DNA of 64,000 nucleotides from Prillingera fragicola (GCA_002335605.1 BEDY01000005.1:1302001-1366000); one strand, 5' to 3'. Counted from the stretch's first letter, positions 36,401 through 48,549 are shown. The notes: generated by a model from the letters alone, not told the origin. Program-made: numbers and translations.

Positions 36401-36747
36401 AAGTCTCCCCAACTTTTACTCGGACTCATGCCACTGCTTGGTCCGGAAGAGTTTGTTCGCAGACGCGACGATGTATGTGTCGAGCGATGCCGCCTTGGGC
36501 TCGGGGGTGGGGGGATGCTGGACCGCGGGTGGCCGCTCTCTTCCCCGTGGTGGTGGCCATGGCTGTGGTGGGTGTTTGTGATAATGGGTGGTGGCAATGA
36601 AGCAGACGCTCGAAGCTGGCGTGTGGGAGAGTGTGGGGCGTGCGCGTCTGGAGGTGGGGACTCTATGCCTGATGCGTTTAAGGTGGGTGGGTTTGGCTCG
36701 CCGAGAGCGAGGCCGAGGGCGGCATTACCGCCATCTGGGTCTACCAT
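33499..36747 (-). CDS. PAS-kinase-like serine/threonine kinase (Psk1/Psk2, Ppk6 type)
   Basis: Nutrient-linked kinase group that in yeast directs carbon toward glycogen, trehalose or glucan. The kinase core matches Psk closely: AGQGAYGLVMRAKVKGK, IIKYVIKSRILADCWKKHKQ, LGPIPVEIHVLDQL, ICKLLDFFEDREFYYLVMP, HRDIKDENVI, LIDFGSAA, GTLHYASPEIL and DVWALGTVAYVLL. The N-terminal roughly 550 residues are Ser/Pro-rich with many SP/TP sites, and I see no clear PAS fold there. An insertion of about 55 disordered residues splits the N-lobe between the alpha-C region and the β4 strand (34246-34420). The first exon is 36283-36747 (start MVDPDGGNAALG), then one intron of about 70 nt. About 1,070 residues. 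Confidence 0.88.
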
Positions 36748-37657
36748 CGGCGTGCGTGGCTAGCGCACGGATGGGAATGCAGGTGTTGTAATGTAGGGTG
36801 TTTGGTGATTAGCGGCGAGAGATATGCTGGCAGCAATTGTTAGCGGGGAGCCATGATTCGCCGTATATGAGGGGCAATGTGGGGTTGAAGATGAACAGGG
36901 GATTTCAATGTCGTCGAGAAGCACAAGATGGGCGCAGAGCCCAGTGCAAGCGATGACAGCGATGCTCGGCGCAGCACGGAGCGTGTGTGGGTGCAAAAAT
37001 CGTCGGCAGGCTCGGGTTTGACGCAGTGTGGACAGGCGACAATGTACCGAGTCAAAGCAAGAGGTGCGAATCCGGTTGGGGAAGCAAGAAGAGGCAGGGA
37101 AGATGGCAATTTCAGAGCCTGGCGGTTGGTCCTCTAGTACGCCGCATGCGTACTTTTCCACCTCGTAATGGCTAGAAGAGGTTACTCACTGTGATGTGTC
37201 GCGAGCTAGGTGACTGTAGAGGTGACAAGCATGCAGTGGAGAGTAGAAGGAGGGGGATGCAGCAAGGCGCGGGTAGCAACTCTGCAGCAACGGAGGGGCA
37301 GACCTGAGCCAGGGACGGACCGATCGCCGAGAGCCAGCGCGCCGAGGGTCCGACCTTCCCTACTACCTCTTGCTTCCGCCCAGCCAACACGTCCAGTCGC
37401 AGAGTACACCGTAGCAGCGGAGACTGCAGCAGCCAGGCAGACGAAACGGCAGTTCCTCGATGCCTCCACTCGTTCAGACCACTCGGTTTCATCATCTTTA
37501 CACCACCACAAACAAGACACCAAGTCACTCTCTCACGCATCACCATTTGAACATTACACCGTCACACAACTCGCTCATTGTCGAGCACAGCAACTTGAAA
37601 ACTTGCTACTCGCTACTCGTCACCGCAGCATCCACCTTGCCCTGCCCCTCACCCTAA
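36748..37657. promoter_or_regulatory. Divergent promoter between PAS-kinase-like gene and SKI3
   Basis: 910 bp between two outward-facing start codons, the longest divergent spacing in the window. It holds several short open frames on both strands with no family features, overlapping the expected leaders. A C/A-rich leader precedes SKI3 (caccaccacaaacaagacac, 37501-37520). Confidence 0.55.
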
Positions 37658-40600
37658 ATGGCAACCAAGAAGGCCCTCAAGGCCGTCCGCGCAAAGCTTG
37701 GCGCAGACGAGCCAGAGGGAGCCCTCTATGACCTCGACCATATCGTCAAGTCTCTTGGCGACAAGGACCCAGACGCGCCAGTTGCGTGCGTGGTTGTCGT
37801 TGTGTGGCTCGCCGCAGCTCTTTCTGACAGCACAGCTGGGCATACCGCGCCCTCGCCCTCACTCACCTTGAGCGCAATGACGAGGCAGAAAAGGTAGGGA
37901 GCCGTGTTGCGACCGTGAAACTGACGGCCTAGTCTTACCTCCGTGCACTTGCCATCTCTCCCGGACACGTTCTTGCCACCCAGGGTATTAGGAAGCTCTA
38001 CACAAAGACCAAACGATGGGATGAGCTCGGTCGGATCCTTGAGTTTGGTGTGCAGGTTTCCTATGACGAGTGAGGAATAGTGATTGAGCGTTGCTGACGG
38101 ATGTAGAGGCGATGCCGACAAGCTTACTGCCGCTCTGCAGGAGCTGGTCAACCACCGTCTGAAGCACGGCCCAGAGGACAAGGTGAGCCAAGCCCTGTCA
38201 AACCTTGGCACTCGCTAACGTGAGACAGCTCTACACCACTCTCCGACTCCTCGTCCCTTCCTCGCCGCTGGTCCCTCTAATTCAGTCGGCTCCCGTCCCT
38301 GCCGGCTCTTACGTGCCGCTGCAGTCGCCGACGTATCCTGCGCCGGCTAACGCTCCCGCGCCGTCTCTTCCTCGCCCTCTTCCTCACGTTCGCCACCTTG
38401 CTGGATCCTTGGCGCTCGTGCTTTACCTCCTGCTGCGTACGCAGGCTGAAGTGTACACAACCACCGAGAAGAAGGTCAAGGCTGGACGCCAGCGTATCGG
38501 GGCCGGAACTGAGCGCGATGTCCGCCGCAAGGTGGACGGAGAGGTGCTTCGCGGTGCGCTGGGCTCAAACATGGTCAACCTCCTCCGTGACGTCGCCTCG
38601 CACTCTAGTGTTGATGAGGGAGTCCGTCGCGATGTCGAGGTTCAAGAGTTCAAGTACTGGCGCAAGCTTGTGGCCTCTTCCTCCAAGGCTGTTCCCAAGG
38701 GCACAGTTTCAAAGAAGGCACCCAAGGAGGAGACCCACGACGAGGGCACACCGGCTCTTTTCCAGCAGCCCGAGGTTGTCAGCTATACAAAGGCTGAGGC
38801 TCTGAAGCGAGCCGACGATCTTGCTAATGGCTTTATCCTGCTCAACGTCGGGGGCTCCGCCGAGGAGGCATGGATTTGGGTTCTCGAAGGCCGTGACGAG
38901 CCCACGATCAACTACGACCTAGACTTGCTTCACAAGTTTGCCCACACCTTTCCCACCTCGAGCCTCACAGACTTTATTGACGACTATTGCCGTTGGTTCA
39001 AACTTCCTCTGCCCGAGCCCGAGACTGCCGCTGAGGAGGTCACTTCGCCTACCAGCGAGACAACCAGTGAGAAAAAGGTCAAGTACAACCGTCCTCGCCG
39101 CGGCCGCGGCAAGGCTGGCATGAACGCTCGCGAGCGCCGTGCTGCCCGTCGCCAGGCCAAGGCGGCGGGTCAACTTCCTGACGAGATTGGTGAGGAGGAA
39201 CGTGAGGAGCTCTCTGCGTCCATGGCCAAGCTTCTCGAGCGCCTTTCCCGCTCAGTCTTTGCCTACCGCGTCATGGCCCGAGTTGCCATTCAGGATGAGG
39301 ACTGGGCCAACGCTGTTGCTTATGCTGAAAAGGGTCGTAAGCTCGTCTCAGCTGTCGAGGCTGAGCGCGGCGTCGCTCTGCCCAAGGCACACACGTCGCT
39401 CGACGAGGCTCTCGGAGTGGCTCTCGTGCCCTATTACCCGCCCAAGCACCACACTCGTGCTGCCCGTCTTCTCGACGGTGTTCTCAAGGCGTCGCCGGAT
39501 GACTATGAGGTGCGCTTCGCCAAGGCGCAAATTCTCGAGACTGCTGGCGATTGGACAGCCGCGCAGGCCGAGTTCCAGATCCTCATTGACCAGCACGGCA
39601 CCGACAAGGAGATCACTGCCGCACGCGAGGAGCTCGGTTGGTGCCTCGTCAACGAAGGCAAGCTCGAGGAGGGTCGCGACGTCCTCGAGGAGGTCGTGCA
39701 GACCCTCACTGACGCTGATGCCAAGGACGACGAGCCCGCCGCCCGCGCACGTGCCTGGTGGCGCCTTGGCCGTACCGAATGGATGATTGGAGATGAGGAG
39801 AGCCGCACCAACGCTGAAGAGTGGTTCATGAGCTCTATGCGTGCCGATGCCACTTATGCACCGGCATACACGTCCCTCGGTATCTGCTACGCCGAGGCGC
39901 ACTCGCCTCCGGACACGGAGCGCTCGCTCAAGTGTTTCCAGAAAGCGTTCGAGCTCGACGCGACCGAGGTGGACGCTGCACGCCGCCTGGCCTATGGCTA
40001 CGCGGCTGACGACGAGTGGGCGCAGGTCCGCGCCATTGCTGTCCGCGTCATGGAGGGTGAAGGCGGCGTCGAAGGCGTTGCTGGTGGCCAGGCCATGAAT
40101 GCCACTGGCCGCTTTGCGCCGAAGAACGGCTGGGCGTGGAAGGCTCTCGGCTCGACCGAGATGCACTACAAAAACTACCCCAAGGCTTCCGAGGCGCTGC
40201 AGATTGCACTCCGTGCTGAGCCTGAGGATGCTGGCCTTTGGCGTCTGTTGGGCGACGCATATGTCAAGAGTGGAAGGCACATGGCGGGCCTCAAGGCTTT
40301 GCAACATGCGCTTGAGCTCGACCCAGCTGGTTGGATGGCGCAATACCACATTGGCGAGGTTTACTTGCAGCTTGGCGCGTTTGACAAGGCCATCGAGGAG
40401 TTTATGGCTGTTGAAAAGGCGACCGAGGGCCAGCAGGTCGGCATCACGGCCGCGCTCGCTGAAGCTACTCTTGCTCTTGGTCGTCAGGCCGCTGCCGGGG
40501 GCTTCCGCGAGCGGTCGCGCCGTGCCTTCCACGAGGCCATCGAATACGCTACCCGCGTACTTGTCGCCAGCCGTGTCCACCGCGCCTGGGGATGGAAGCT

Positions 40601-42443
40601 CATCGGTGACGCTGCCCTCCAGCTCGCTGATCACGAGACGGAGCTCGCCGACGTCCAAGCTACGGCGGATGTGCTCCTCTCCGCTCTGGAGCACCTTGCT
40701 GCTGATGACGACGATCGTCGATCGAACGTCGCTGGTCTCGGCCACGTTTCCAACCTTCTCCAGGCCGCACCTGGCGCTGGCTATACCGCCAAGGCCGCCA
40801 TCTTTGCCTTTGCGTACCGCGCACACCTTCTCAAGAACGAGATCCGTGTCGCTGACGCCTCGCTTTACGATCTCGGCTGTGCTTTGCACTCCTTTGCTGT
40901 CGCCACCGCTGACGAGACCGAGCGCACCGCTGCCACCAAGGCAGCTCTCGCAGCCATTCGCCTCGCCCTGGAGCGCGATGCCAGCGATGAACGCCTTTGG
41001 AACGCTTTTGGTGTCATCTGCGCCAAGGCCGGTCCCCAGCTCGCTCAGCACGCCTTTGTCGTCTCACTCGAGTGCTACGCCAAGGACCCCGTCGTGTGGA
41101 CCAACCTCGGCTTCCTGTACCTGCAGCTCGACGACCGGGACCTCGCCAACGAGTGTTTCCTCAAGTCGCAGATTATGGACCCCGACTACGCTCGTGCATG
41201 GTTTGGTCAGGCTGTTCTCGCCCAGGGCGACGGTCAGCACGATGTGGCAAACAATCTCTTTGCTCACGCCTTTACGCTGTCGCAGGGCTCGCTTCTGGAA
41301 GCCGACCTTGCGCTCGCGCTCGGTGCCTTCAACCGCTACTTTGGCCCGGGATGGGACGCCACGCCACTGCAACAACCGGCTTTTGCACTCCAGCACTACA
41401 CCCACTCGCGCCCTCGCGACGCTGCCGCACGCCACCTCTACGCGCTAGTGTGCGAGCGTCTCGGCTTGGCGGACAAGGCGGCCGACGAGCTCGCGGTTGC
41501 CGTGCAGCTTCTCGAGGAAGAGTTTGAGGCTACTGAGGCGCCCGAAGTTGAGGCCAACTACACCATTGCGCTTGTCAACCTCGGTCGTGTTCGACTTGCC
41601 GCCCAGCGGTATCCCGCATCGCTCGAGGCATTCAACAATGCCACCGAGCTGGCTGCCGGCTCCGACGATGCGCGCGTAGTTGCTCTCCTGTCACAGGCCA
41701 AGCTCGGCGCAGCTCTGGCCCACTTCTGGTTGGAAGACCTCGACGCATCTCTGGAGCTCTTCCAGGCCGCGCTCGACGCCGCCAAGAACGACGCCGCGCT
41801 TACCGACGAGCTCACCGTGCTTCTCGCTCGCACACTCTGGGGTGTCGGAGGCGAAGACGCACGCGAGGCAGCCAAGACCCATCTCATGGCATGTCTCGAG
41901 AACCCCGAACCCAGCGTCAAAGTCATAGCGGCCCTCGGCGCCGCCGGTCTCAGTTCGGCGGACACGGACCTCGTAGATGCTGCGGTTGCCGAGCTGGCTA
42001 ATGCGCCGCCTGAACGACGTCGCGCGCAGGATCCGGCGGGCGCGGCTGATATCGTACTGTTCGCCAACGCTATAGCTGCGGGTGATGCCGAAGCGGCGCT
42101 GGCTGTCCTTGAGAGTGCGGCCGTGTCGTCGCCGCACGCTGCTGCGCCGCGAAACAGGCTCGCCAAGGCCTACCTCGCAGCCGGCAAGAGTGCCGAGGCC
42201 GCCGCGCTGCTCGCCGGCGCCAAGGAGTACACTGCCGAGGACGCCGGTGAGGCTGACCGCCTGCGTGGCGAGGCCGCGACGCTCGAGGGGCAAGACGGCT
42301 TCGCGTCGCTGCAGCGCGCTGTCATGCTTGAGCCGTGGAATGAGACGGCCTGGGAGGCGCTCGCGTGGGCTAAGCGGGCTGTCGCTGAGGCTGACGGAGA
42401 GGTCGGTCCTGAGGCCGCCGTGGAGGTTGCTGCTGCCGATTAG
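37658..42443 (+). CDS. SKI3: Ski complex TPR scaffold Ski3
   Basis: TPR scaffold of the Ski2-Ski3-Ski8 complex, which feeds mRNA to the cytosolic exosome. Start at MATKKALKAVRAKLGADEP. Small exons carry the first TPR-like repeats (AWAYRALALTHLERNDEAEK, SYLRALAISPGHVLATQGI, LQELVNHRLKHGPEDK), then one exon from about 38229 holds the rest. Many TPR units follow (AYTSLGICYAEAHSPPDTER, KCFQKAFELDATEVDAARRL, WKALGSTEMHYKNYPKASEA). An internal Ser/Lys-rich insert (RPRRGRGKAGMNARERRAAR) is unusual for a TPR stretch. About 1,510 residues, close to other fungal Ski3. Convergent with the next gene, 71 bp between stops. Confidence 0.92.
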
Positions 42444-42514
42444 GTGTCTATCTATACATCTATGCACGCTGCTACAAGTCGATGCAAAGTCTACTGATGT
42501 CCCGAATGAACTGT

Positions 42515-43669
42515 CTAGACGCGGAAAGCGACTGTGGCCTTCTTGGCGATCGCTCCGCCTGCTGCTGCGAATCCCGTTCCTGCAATGTCAGTGTGTCCTT
42601 CCAACGCAAGGTAGCACACTTACCTTCCTTGCCAAGAGGAATCATTCCTCCATCCTCGACATCAATCCCAGCCTCGCACACACAACATCTCTTGGAGGGC
42701 TTGACCATGGTATCCGCACAGGTCTTGCACACCACATGTCCACAAACCGCTGCCGCCTTTTCCTTCTTCTGCTTCTTCTTCTTGGGACCCTCCTCGCCCG
42801 CCTCCGCGCCCAAAGGCGACTTGGACGCGAGCAGCACCGCAGGCGTGGCGTTGGACAGCTCCCTCGTACAGCTTGGGCAAGACGGCTTGGACTCCTTGTC
42901 CCCTCCCGAGGGATAGGTGAAGATTACGGGCAAGAGCGTCTTGCGTGCAATCGGATGTGGGTGTGCGCCGACATGGCAGAGCGGCTGCAGCTTGACGGCC
43001 TTCAGAGGACCCAGCGGCGCTTCGGGGGTGAGGGAGGGCAGCCAGAATGCCGCGAGCTTGGCTTTACGAGCGTCGCTCTCCTCGGCCTCGATCGCTGACG
43101 TCGCCGCATCCTCGGCAGCCTGGAGGAGACGGTCGACCTCGTCGTCCTTGAGCTCAAACTTGGCGTCCTTGCTGCTTCCCGCCGAACTGGGTGCCGTCGA
43201 CGCCGCCGCCGATGCGGAAGCCGAAGCGCTCTCCTTCCTGATACTGGCCGTAGCAGCCCGTCCAGCTGCGAGGCCCATCCCCCTTTCGAAATCCGTCACG
43301 ACCCTCGCGCGAGCCTTTTCGCGCGCATCGATACGCTTCCGCTCATCCTCGGCCTCCCAACGCGCAATCTCTGCTTCCTGCGCGGCAATGCCCGCACGCT
43401 GTGAGATCAGGTTGGCGACAGCGCATTCAGTGCAGTACACGTGGGCTTGGGGACAGGCTACCGGTGAGGTGGCCCGTGTGAGGCAGAGGTTGCAGTGATC
43501 CAGAGGCTTGAAGCTGTCGGCGCCGATCCGGCGCGCCGCGCCTTCTTGGCGGAGGAGAGAGCGTTCATAGTATGTTAGGTTGGCTTGGGTGGTGTTGTTT
43601 TTAGCGTCTGGGAGCGTTAGATAGTGGAAATTGGCTGCAGTTGTCTTTAAACTTACGAGAGCGTCCCAT
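42515..43669 (-). CDS. NOSIP-type RING/U-box ubiquitin ligase
   Basis: Homolog of nitric-oxide-synthase-interacting protein, a nuclear E3 ligase that co-purifies with spliceosomes in other eukaryotes. The N-terminal half U-box is DHCNLCLTRATSPVACPQAH then VYCTECAVANLISQ, followed by a charged coiled coil (AAQEAEIARWEAEDERKRID). The C-terminal RING has PSCPSCTRELS, VCGHVVCKTCAD and KRCCVCEAGI. Splicing at the 3' end adds EGTGFAAAGGAIAKKATVAF, where GTGFAA is the NOSIP signature. The first coding exon is 13 nt (43657-43669, MGRS); intron 43608-43656 gives MGRSHAKNNTTQANLTYYER. About 350 residues. Confidence 0.9.
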
Positions 43670-44043
43670 TGTGGAGAGGGCGCCGTAGTCGATGGAGTAT
43701 GCGTGGTCGAGCAGAAGTTCAGAGATTGTTGGTGGTCAACGGACTGGCAGGAAGAGAGAGCAGGGTGAGCCTGATAAGCCACGTGGTTTCCACCAATTGT
43801 GAGACTGACACCCCTACAATGCGTTCCTGAAGTCTTTTCCGCTCCTATGAAATGTCCCTTCAGGTCTATGCAGATAGTATAAGGTGGCATGCTCAGTGGG
43901 AGCAATGCATGTATTATTATAACTGTGTGATTATAGTACTATGTGATAGTTGAATTATAGGTGGTGGCGAGGTGCCGATGCGATTATTGGTGGTGCACAT
44001 ATTCCGGCAGTGGACATGAGAAGATGGCAAGGAGCGTAGGGCG
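43670..44043 (-). other. Intergenic region upstream of NOSIP gene
   Basis: 374 bp. An AT-rich patch lies near 43908-43962 (tgtattattataactgtgtg and following), either the NOSIP promoter or the 3' flank of the next gene. No gene seen. Confidence 0.5.
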
Positions 44044-44368
44044 CTATCCGCTGGCCCGCGTGTTCTCGGCGCAAGCATCCGCGATCTACACGTCAGCCAA
44101 GTTCACCAAACCGCCTGGGTAAACTCACCATGGCGCGAACAGCAATAGCAGCCTCGGGATCCAACTCGACACTCGTGGCCGAACTCGTGGCTGGTGAACT
44201 GGGGTATGAGTCGGCGGCGTCGCGGGTAGCGCGAGGAGTATAGGGAATGTCCTCGTCAATGTTCTGCAGCTCGACTATCAGAGGTCCTTGCTCGGGTGGG
44301 ACGAGCGGGGTGGTCATGAGAAAGTGGAGCGCGCGTTGTGCTTTGAACATGAAAGATGGGCCGGACAT
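44044..44368 (-). CDS. Small orphan protein
   Basis: Predicted 93-residue protein, function unknown. Exon 1 is 44129-44368 (240 nt, exactly 80 codons) from MSGPSFMFKAQRALHFLM; exon 2 is 44044-44085 and ends ACAENTRASG. The intron 44086-44128 has canonical gtgag...tag ends with a ctgac branch. The N-terminal 25 residues are amphipathic-hydrophobic; the rest is acidic and Ser-rich (DSYPSSPATSSATSVELDPE). No transmembrane or known motif. Supported only by clean splice signals and open frame, so it could be missed by automated calling. Confidence 0.5.
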
Positions 44369-44775
44369 TGTTACAGGCTCCAAGGATACGGGAGGGTGGA
44401 TGAGGTATAGGTGGTTAGGTAGGGTTGTGGAGGGTAGGGAGAGTGGTGGTGCGAGAGTAGGTGGGGCACTGTGGGGCCGTGAGATTAGATAGGATGCGAG
44501 AAGGGGATGGTATTATAAACGATGTGATTCCAAGATGGTGATTCCTGCAAATGGTATTTGACGACATTGTTTTCGCCGCAAACCGGATCGAGTAAGCATC
44601 ATGATGTCATTCTTGGCAATGGATCATCCCCTCCGCAATTTGCCCGTTGGGCGGTGCCTGTTGGGATCGTCCACGGGCCGGCACCCACCGGCACGGCATG
44701 TGTTTCCACTACTGCGACATGTGCTCGATCACAATCGGTACAAGATGCATATCACTTCGTGACAGAGAAAAATAT
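44369..44775 (-). other. Intergenic region, no gene seen
   Basis: 407 bp upstream of the 93-residue gene and downstream of the phosphatase gene. GA-rich near 44389-44470 on the plus strand, so pyrimidine-rich on the coding strand, as for a leader. Confidence 0.5.
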
Positions 44776-46010
44776 CTAGTTGTTCGACACGTGCTCGCAG
44801 TGAGGGTTGAGCTTGTCCTCGTCGGCAGCAGACTTGCCGGACTGCATGGCGAGGGCCGCGGCGGCGAGACGGCCGTGGTCGGGCACGTTGCCTTCCTTCA
44901 TCTCACGCTCGAGGCCGTCGAGGTGGGTGGTCACGTTGACGTCGAGGGTCTTGACAAAGAGGTTTGAGCCGACCTTGGGAGGCTGTTTCGAGGTTCCGTT
45001 CGAGGTACCATTGCTGACCTGCTCACCCTACTCGTTAGTGGTTGTTCGGAAAAGTGAGACTCACATCGTAGCCAACCTCGAGACGAGTCCAGCCAGTGTT
45101 GGTCATGCCCTCGTACGCCCAGTCGTGGTTCAATCCGTTTGGAGTGCGGTGCTCAAGTGCCGAGCCTGTTGTCAGAACTGGCCAACGCAGAGTACTCACG
45201 TATCTCAAAGTTGAAGATGCCGTGGGCAACAACAACAAGGTGGCGGTCACTTGCGGGCTGGCCGTAGGTCTCCTGCAGCACCGGCTCAATGAACTTGTGA
45301 ATGCTGGATATCAGCTTGCCTTCTTGTATATCCACTTACGCCTCGTCGGCGCGGTCACGGACATCGTGCATAGTCTCGCCATCAGGGAAGGTAAAGTCAC
45401 GGCCAGGCAAGCGGATGTAGCCACCCATGCCCTCGGCGCCGAATGGCTCTCCCTCGGCTGCTTGTCAGTCTGCCAACACGTTACACACTCACCAATACCA
45501 AAGTTCTGTTCCCTAAGTAGGGGCGAGACAGTGAGCGACGGCTTGTTGCAGTTCTGCGTCTCAATCTGCTGGCCCTGTGTGATGTCAGTGGCGCCAACAG
45601 TGGCCACGTAAACAGGCAAAAACATACCGTCCAGAGAGCACGCTTCAACGGTGAGGCAAAGACTGCATCAATCTTGGTGTCTGCGAGCGACGCGCCGCAT
45701 GCTTTTGCTTGCTGGGAGTGGGGGTCAGTGGCCGGCCGCAATACGGACTTGAGCGAGACCCACGTTCATGCCTGAGCTTGTCAGTTTGGTCGCGTACCGA
45801 GCTTGTACTCACCATGGTCTGAGAGCGGTGCATCCTGCCATCCTGCCCAGATGGCCCTCAGGTTGTCTGTTAGCTGTTAGCACGCCGCTCCAGCCTGTCG
45901 GTGCTCGCCGAGCCCACCTTTTGACTCTCCGTGGCGGACCTGGGAACACGTTGTCAGCTCGTGTGCGCATGCGGCAGGACCAATGTACTCACAATTGTAA
46001 GAGTGATCAT
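44776..46010 (-). CDS. Histidine phosphatase / phosphoglycerate-mutase-like enzyme
   Basis: Member of the histidine phosphatase superfamily; the substrate is not clear. The nucleophile motif is IVRHGESKDNLRAIWAGW; other markers are DAPLSDHG, DAVFASPLKRALWT, REQNFGIAEGEPFG and the second catalytic His in VVVAHGIFNFE. The gene has about nine short exons. Notable introns are 45304-45339 (36 nt) and 45712-45748 (37 nt); the latter has the rare donor GTCCGT and is needed because reading through meets a stop. The C-terminus is acidic (GKSAADEDKLNPHCEHVSNN). About 290 residues. Cofactor-independent or regulatory phosphatase roles are both possible. Confidence 0.85.
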
Positions 46011-46308
46011 TTTGAGTCCTCTGTCTAAACTTGGAAGCGTGAAGAGATAGAAAAAATAAGAGAATGAGAGCAACACCAAGAACGACCAGTCTTTTGAGTC
46101 GACCAGCGTACTCTGTCGTGCTCTGTGCTTCGGAGCTGGGCGATCCGGGCCACGCGACGGAGCGGCATCAATTTTGCTCATCAGTCGCGCCCTCCACGTA
46201 CTGGTACCTGAGCCCGGGGATGGCGGTTGTCGAGTGCAGCAGTCCAGGCAGACAATTGATACATGATTTGCGGGAACGTCTTGCTGTCATCCATTACATC
46301 TGTTAACA
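46011..46308. promoter_or_regulatory. Divergent promoter, phosphatase gene and zinc transporter gene
   Basis: 298 bp between two outward start codons. An A-rich run (agaaaaaataagagaatgag, 46049-46068) lies on the phosphatase side. No conserved site identified. Confidence 0.55.
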
Positions 46309-47730
46309 ATGGCTCCTCGATTCTCAAGAGCTGCGGTCGTAGTCGTCGCGGTCGCTGCAGCGCTCCTCTTTGCCGGCAACGCGGTCGCGGACACCAAGGT
46401 GAGTTGCGGCCCACACGTCCAACCCGAGGCACACATCTTTGGGAGGGAAGATAATGAACTGACACAAACTGCAGGACCAGGCCGTCTTCGAGGCTTTCCC
46501 CCATACCAATGAGCACTCGACGACCATGCGCAAAGTCTTCGAGTACCTCTTCCCTTTCAAGAGCCCGGCCTACAACTCTAGTGCGTAGCTTATCGCTTGT
46601 CACACGACAGCAGCTGACAACAGCTAGTCCTGGCCACCTTCTACATCTCGTCCATCCCCAACTTTATCCTTCTGGCGGTTCCCGAGACTCTTGAGCCGTC
46701 TTCGCTCAATACCATGATCGCGTTTGCGACTGGTGGTCTCCTTGGTGATGTCTTCCTCCATCTTGTGCCTCACGCGTTCTTCGGCGAGGGCGACCACAGC
46801 GGCACGCGCGCTGTCGTTATTGACGAGCACCGCAACATTGTCATTGGGTAGGTTACTGATGCCGAGGCACTGAAGCTGACTCGACAGCGGCTCGATTTTT
46901 GTCGGCTTTGCCGCATTCTTTGTCCTCGACAAGTCCATGCGTGTCCTCAACGCCTCGGCGGGCAACGAGGGGGGTGGCCACTCGCACTCGCATGGCGGCC
47001 ACTCTCACGGTCACTCGCACGGCGCGTCGACTGCCGTCGCCAAGTCGGAGGGCGAGCTCCGCAAGCGCAAGGGCGGTGCCAACGACACTGTCGCTGAGAC
47101 TGAGGCGGAGGTCGTCGACGAGAAGAAGCCGGTCAACGCCTCGCTCAAGCTGTCTGCCTACCTCAACCTCTTTGGTGACTTTACCCACAACATTACCGAC
47201 GGTCTCGCCATGGCTGCGTCGTTCTACTCGAGCCCCCAACTCGGTGCCGTCACTACTATTGCCACCTTTTGCCACGAGATCCCCCACGAGGTCGCCGACT
47301 ACTCGATCCTCATCAAGTCAGGCTTCACAAAGTACCAGGCCATGGGCTCGCAGTTCTTCACCGCTGTCGGCGCCTTTGTCGGTACTTTTATCGGTATCTG
47401 GATCGCCGAGACAACGGGTGCCGGTGACGGCCACGTCGTCAAGAGCGGCGAGGGCCTGTTTGGCACCTCGGTCGGTGGAGGAGAGCTCGTCATTCCCATG
47501 ACTGCTGGTGGTGAGTCTTGAGCTTTTGGTGTGACCTCTGCTAATGTGTCAAGGCTTCCTCTACATTGCCAGTGTCAGTGTCATCCCCGAGCTGCTCGAG
47601 GAGTCGCGCAGCGCCAAGCAGGCTCTCAAGGAGTATGCCGCCATGGCCTTTGGCGTGTTCTGCATGGTGAGTTGAGCTTGCTTTGAGTTGTGGCTAACCG
47701 TCGCAGGCTGTCATTGCTTGGAACGAGTAG
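46309..47730 (+). CDS. ZIP-family zinc transporter, KE4/SLC39A7 type
   Basis: Membrane zinc transporter of the LIV-1/KE4 group, probably ER/Golgi, moving Zn into the cytosol (family knowledge). Signal/first TM in [23 protein letters not shown] metal-site helices IV-V are [13 protein letters not shown] and [10 protein letters not shown], with the [14 protein letters not shown] signature in TM II-III. A His-rich loop ([16 protein letters not shown]) precedes TM IV. Introns fall after NAVADTK, after SPAYNS, after RNIVIG, near IPMTAGG and after FGVFCM. The last exon is only AVIAWNE. About 370 residues. Confidence 0.93.
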
Positions 47731-48549
47731 ACACCATAGATGGAAGGAAGTTGCATGTCGCTATGAACATCTTGCTTTGCCACCCATCGCTTGTCCAGGA
47801 GTCGAGAATGGACCAGGGACACGAGGATTGCCGCCCACCTGACAGCTGCCAGTACCCCTCTTGGGTGTTGCTAGCTTGGAACGATTCCAGAGTCATGTTC
47901 ATCCTTGCGCTTACTACTGAACTGTGCAGCCGAGCAGTGTCTCACTACTGACTACCGAGTCACTTGACCCAGTTGCCTGGAGAGCTGCTGCCGGAGCAAG
48001 GTTCCGCCTGCACTGGCAGACGCAATGTTCAGTAGTCGAGTCGCGTGGTGATGGCTGAACGAGAGGCCAGAGGAGACGACCACGAGTAAATGTCGTTATT
48101 TGCTGCTATCGATCTGCAAGCGTGAATGTCCTAAAGAGGCGAAAACAACTCGTCATAGGCCCAAAAAGTTAGTTAATTGGACCCTGAGTAAGCGAGGGAG
48201 GAAGACTGATCCGCTCTCCTGCTGCTGCTGCGCACGCTACAGTCCCTGAAAGGCAGACGTTGGTAGACGCCAGCAGGCAGCGGCGACAGTCTGCCCTGGG
48301 GTGGGAACTGGCAGCTGCAATGTTCCTTGCCCCACGCCCGGGCGGCGGCGCCTGTCTGTGCACACGCTCTGCCGACATGAGTTCGGTCACATCCCCCCAA
48401 GCTCACAGTCGTCATCATCCATTCATCCACCATACGCAACCTTTGACTTGTCCTTTCTCATATTTTTCTCCAATCCAACCGTGTTATCAGTTAATTCTAC
48501 ACACAACCTTGTACATTCCCACAGTCTTGCCCCTTCTTGTCCCGCATCC
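47731..48549 (+). other. Intergenic region upstream of glycogen-binding repeat protein
   Basis: 819 bp. The last 190 bp are C/T-rich with C runs (catcccccc, gccccttcttgtccc), a typical long fungal leader. Open frames inside lack family features. No gene or confirmed factor site seen. Confidence 0.5.

Noticed and set aside
39348..41051. 567-residue antisense open frame over SKI3
   Set aside because: Shadow frame: no domain or splice structure, opposite to a strong TPR gene with GC-rich third positions.
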